DNA of 64,000 nt. It comes from an uncultured Alistipes sp. (GTDB lineage: Bacteria; Bacteroidota; Bacteroidia; Bacteroidales; Rikenellaceae). The notes beneath the pieces were generated by a model that made no database searches, was not told where the DNA came from, and saw nothing but the letters and a program-made list of their open reading frames with translations. The stretch is from contig CALBQR010000011.1 of assembly GCA_937899895.1 (NCBI GenBank), forward strand, positions 1 to 64,000, given 5' to 3'. Shown here piece by piece: positions 63,401 to 64,000 of this stretch. The stretch's first letter is position 1, and each line of letters starts with the position of its first letter. Both the position numbers and the translations under genes were made by a program.

Positions 63401-64000
63401 AACCATCACCAACCTGAAAGTGGTTGCTGATACAGGTGTAGAGTCGAAACTCCAAATCACGACAAGCGATGATTCGTCGATTCAGGGTGCTACGTTCTAC
63501 TACACTACCGATGCAACATTCGCTACAACCAATCCGATTACACTGGATGAGAACAACCAAGTTGTTGCAACCAATATTCCCGTTCCCGCATATATCTGGG
63601 CAAAGGGTAATGATGGCAACCACTCGGCATACACTTACGTTAATGCAAGCTATGTCGCAACTCGTCAGGCAACAGCCGATGATAGCGATGGCGAGACTCG
63701 CGGTCCTGAATTTAATATCGCACTATCTACCTCCGAGAATATCTGTGCAGAGCACTACTCGCAGGAGAGTGATGGCTCTGACCTCGGTCAGTGGCGTATC
63801 CCCAACGAGCGTGAGTTGCAGGCTATGGGTCTGAACGGATTCCTTACGGCTCACAATGCTCTGTCGCGTACCAAGTTCTCGGCTTATCAGTCGTCGGAAA
63901 AAAATGTTGGTCCTGCTCGTTACGGCTTCTGGTGGGATGCAAGTGGCCAGATTCAGACGTTGGAGGTGCATCAGGCTGACGAACCCGAAGATAATACGGG
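60435..64000 (+). CDS. giant fimbrial-locus lipoprotein (DUF4906-like), locus B, partial
   Basis: The frame is open from the ATG at 60435 to the window end (over 1,180 residues) and the 3' end is missing. The signal ends LSAC (Cys19), then ERDNVDQ. It is paralogous to 43625-46834: shared stretches include GIEWYDET, YAC[LM]QRNRDLD, the [ED]RRWY/EKRWY region, and WR[VI]PN[QE][KR]EL in the C-terminal Fib_succ_major-like part. Asn/Ser/Tyr-rich beta repeats (about 850-1000) are an insertion compared with the locus A protein. Likely a minor or tip subunit of the fimbria. Confidence 0.88.
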   Translation, partial: MKNIKLILIFALAMLLSACERDNVDQFEASNKINISFVTAAKSNVEVNTRVSESAESDVSSVYVFIFQEGVKKVEGYISDLTLTNTGSYTRTYTGTLEGTTGVSGAVKVYAIANPVTEMWNKLSDLQTAAGNGESAFLSALYTVDQSFTEPLGTSITLIGMAGSDGSANIASDGSLGTRIILKRPYASVAFNFINGAPAESDTDRAGNKVSFTPTSYDVYNIPRHSALFEGAEVTGLSYFNRLDQKFGVQTPNSFSFYMIENIQEAKNSVSNYYDRDKKDGTAFINAPELGTYVRVYGKYEEKTADDKVILQGDVNYTIHLGDFSTGDFDAYSVERNHKYTYNVTINGVQQIIVEAKAEDDSQQYQHGAEGYIINTKGADMVYTFDAHYEDALIKIDTSNFDEVGHGFILRVATPYMTDDAQNKILTWADFENTDEATFKQTYDIDWIQFYPIAKTNTDPTTRTAYPDKDNQSKLMNVYELYHELYKLVDEKDETTSSLADYVNDNGHIYFMAFINEYFYDVDPLDGGATDWTEFTNAKPRSMYMLQDPKKSTDGNSTYATVLCAFEQKSIQTMFKKEGAVNAYGIEWYDETANANLENFSGGVNSANGYSNYFGSLVTGTSWNTYVSESALRYGLNGQPNGNIYNSLANTSGAYACMQRNRDLDGDGTIDDNEKRWYLASSDQYVQMWIGETAIDPKARMSGIVSATTEEEYENYSHYYTSSNDAHRIYWAVEAGSTGQYSDSWMATYHKARCVRTLTSYDAEPATIYAKSGNQITMNHLQEGAYRQSGAMVGEYDIHNELDESRNRIPYSIEVAEGWVGSYTINADQLTYASPKVSYISGGYPIAYTDVAVRTDDVYSTTNTVSGSDNTIVLTFDYDSQKFIISNDYIKTLNNDDRVQLTYDEITVTYNANNSSTDVTSDALADSNFGFCDNNNGWSHSATSGSYAVIETKSTANGSLKGIGFNMNGGYYSHSWCYYISHSGYSVTVTITNLKVVADTGVESKLQITTSDDSSIQGATFYYTTDATFATTNPITLDENNQVVATNIPVPAYIWAKGNDGNHSAYTYVNASYVATRQATADDSDGETRGPEFNIALSTSENICAEHYSQESDGSDLGQWRIPNERELQAMGLNGFLTAHNALSRTKFSAYQSSEKNVGPARYGFWWDASGQIQTLEVHQADEPEDNT

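Overview
The window looks like chromosomal DNA from the order Bacteroidales; an Alistipes-like (Rikenellaceae) gut commensal is my best guess from gene content, but that rank is inference. The evidence is a SusC/SusD pair, fimbrillin-family lipoproteins with acidic residues after the lipobox Cys, a methylmalonyl-CoA mutase pair, a complete histidine-to-glutamate operon using a fused FTCD enzyme, and repeated -33 TTTG / -7 TAnnTTTG promoters (most often TATCTTTG), the housekeeping promoter type of Bacteroidetes.

Layout. 1-570: end of an rRNA operon (3' part of 23S, 5S, terminator). 570-8000: small membrane protein, tRNA-Ser(CGA) with a duplicated 3' end, MmcQ/YjbR protein, LOG-family protein, thioredoxin-like protein, ABC-F ATPase, NhaC-type antiporter, NifX-like protein. 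8000-23600: a 15-kb plus-strand locus of SusC, SusD, two further lipoproteins, a strong internal terminator, then two leucine-rich-repeat lipoproteins, a subtilisin-like lipoprotein protease, a DUF1573 protein and a lipocalin-like lipoprotein. It encodes no glycoside hydrolase, so protein or peptide capture is more likely than glycan use. 23600-30300: minus-strand hut operon ftcD-hutU-hutH-hutI. 30400-33200: a GH84 beta-N-acetylglucosaminidase and a stand-alone TonB-plug-like protein. 33300-40900: calcium-type P-type ATPase, ResB/CcsA cytochrome c biogenesis, PnuC-type transporter with thiamine pyrophosphokinase, and a three-gene set (OB-fold-like lipoprotein, PepSY-type membrane protein, short FNT-family channel).

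40900-48400 and 58800-64000: two paralogous fimbrial loci in opposite orientation, about 10.5 kb apart. Each begins with an unlisted acidic peptide of 57-59 residues (YEVP-x8-VE[K/R]GF-x2-T), then a fimbrillin, then a very large DUF4906-like lipoprotein, with near-identical spacing. The first locus ends with a lipoprotein joining a fimbrillin-like domain to a CotH-type protein kinase domain. The second has a leader with a 21-codon ORF followed by a terminator-like hairpin, and runs off the window end. Between them lie mutA-mutB, pdxA, thrS-infC (infC apparently starting at AUA), rplS with a long leader, and surE.

The most interesting system is the fimbrial pair: a conserved peptide, pilin-like lipoproteins and a surface kinase-like fusion, suggesting peptide-associated and possibly phosphorylated surface fibres. 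All functional statements are homology inference from reading the sequence; no database search was run.
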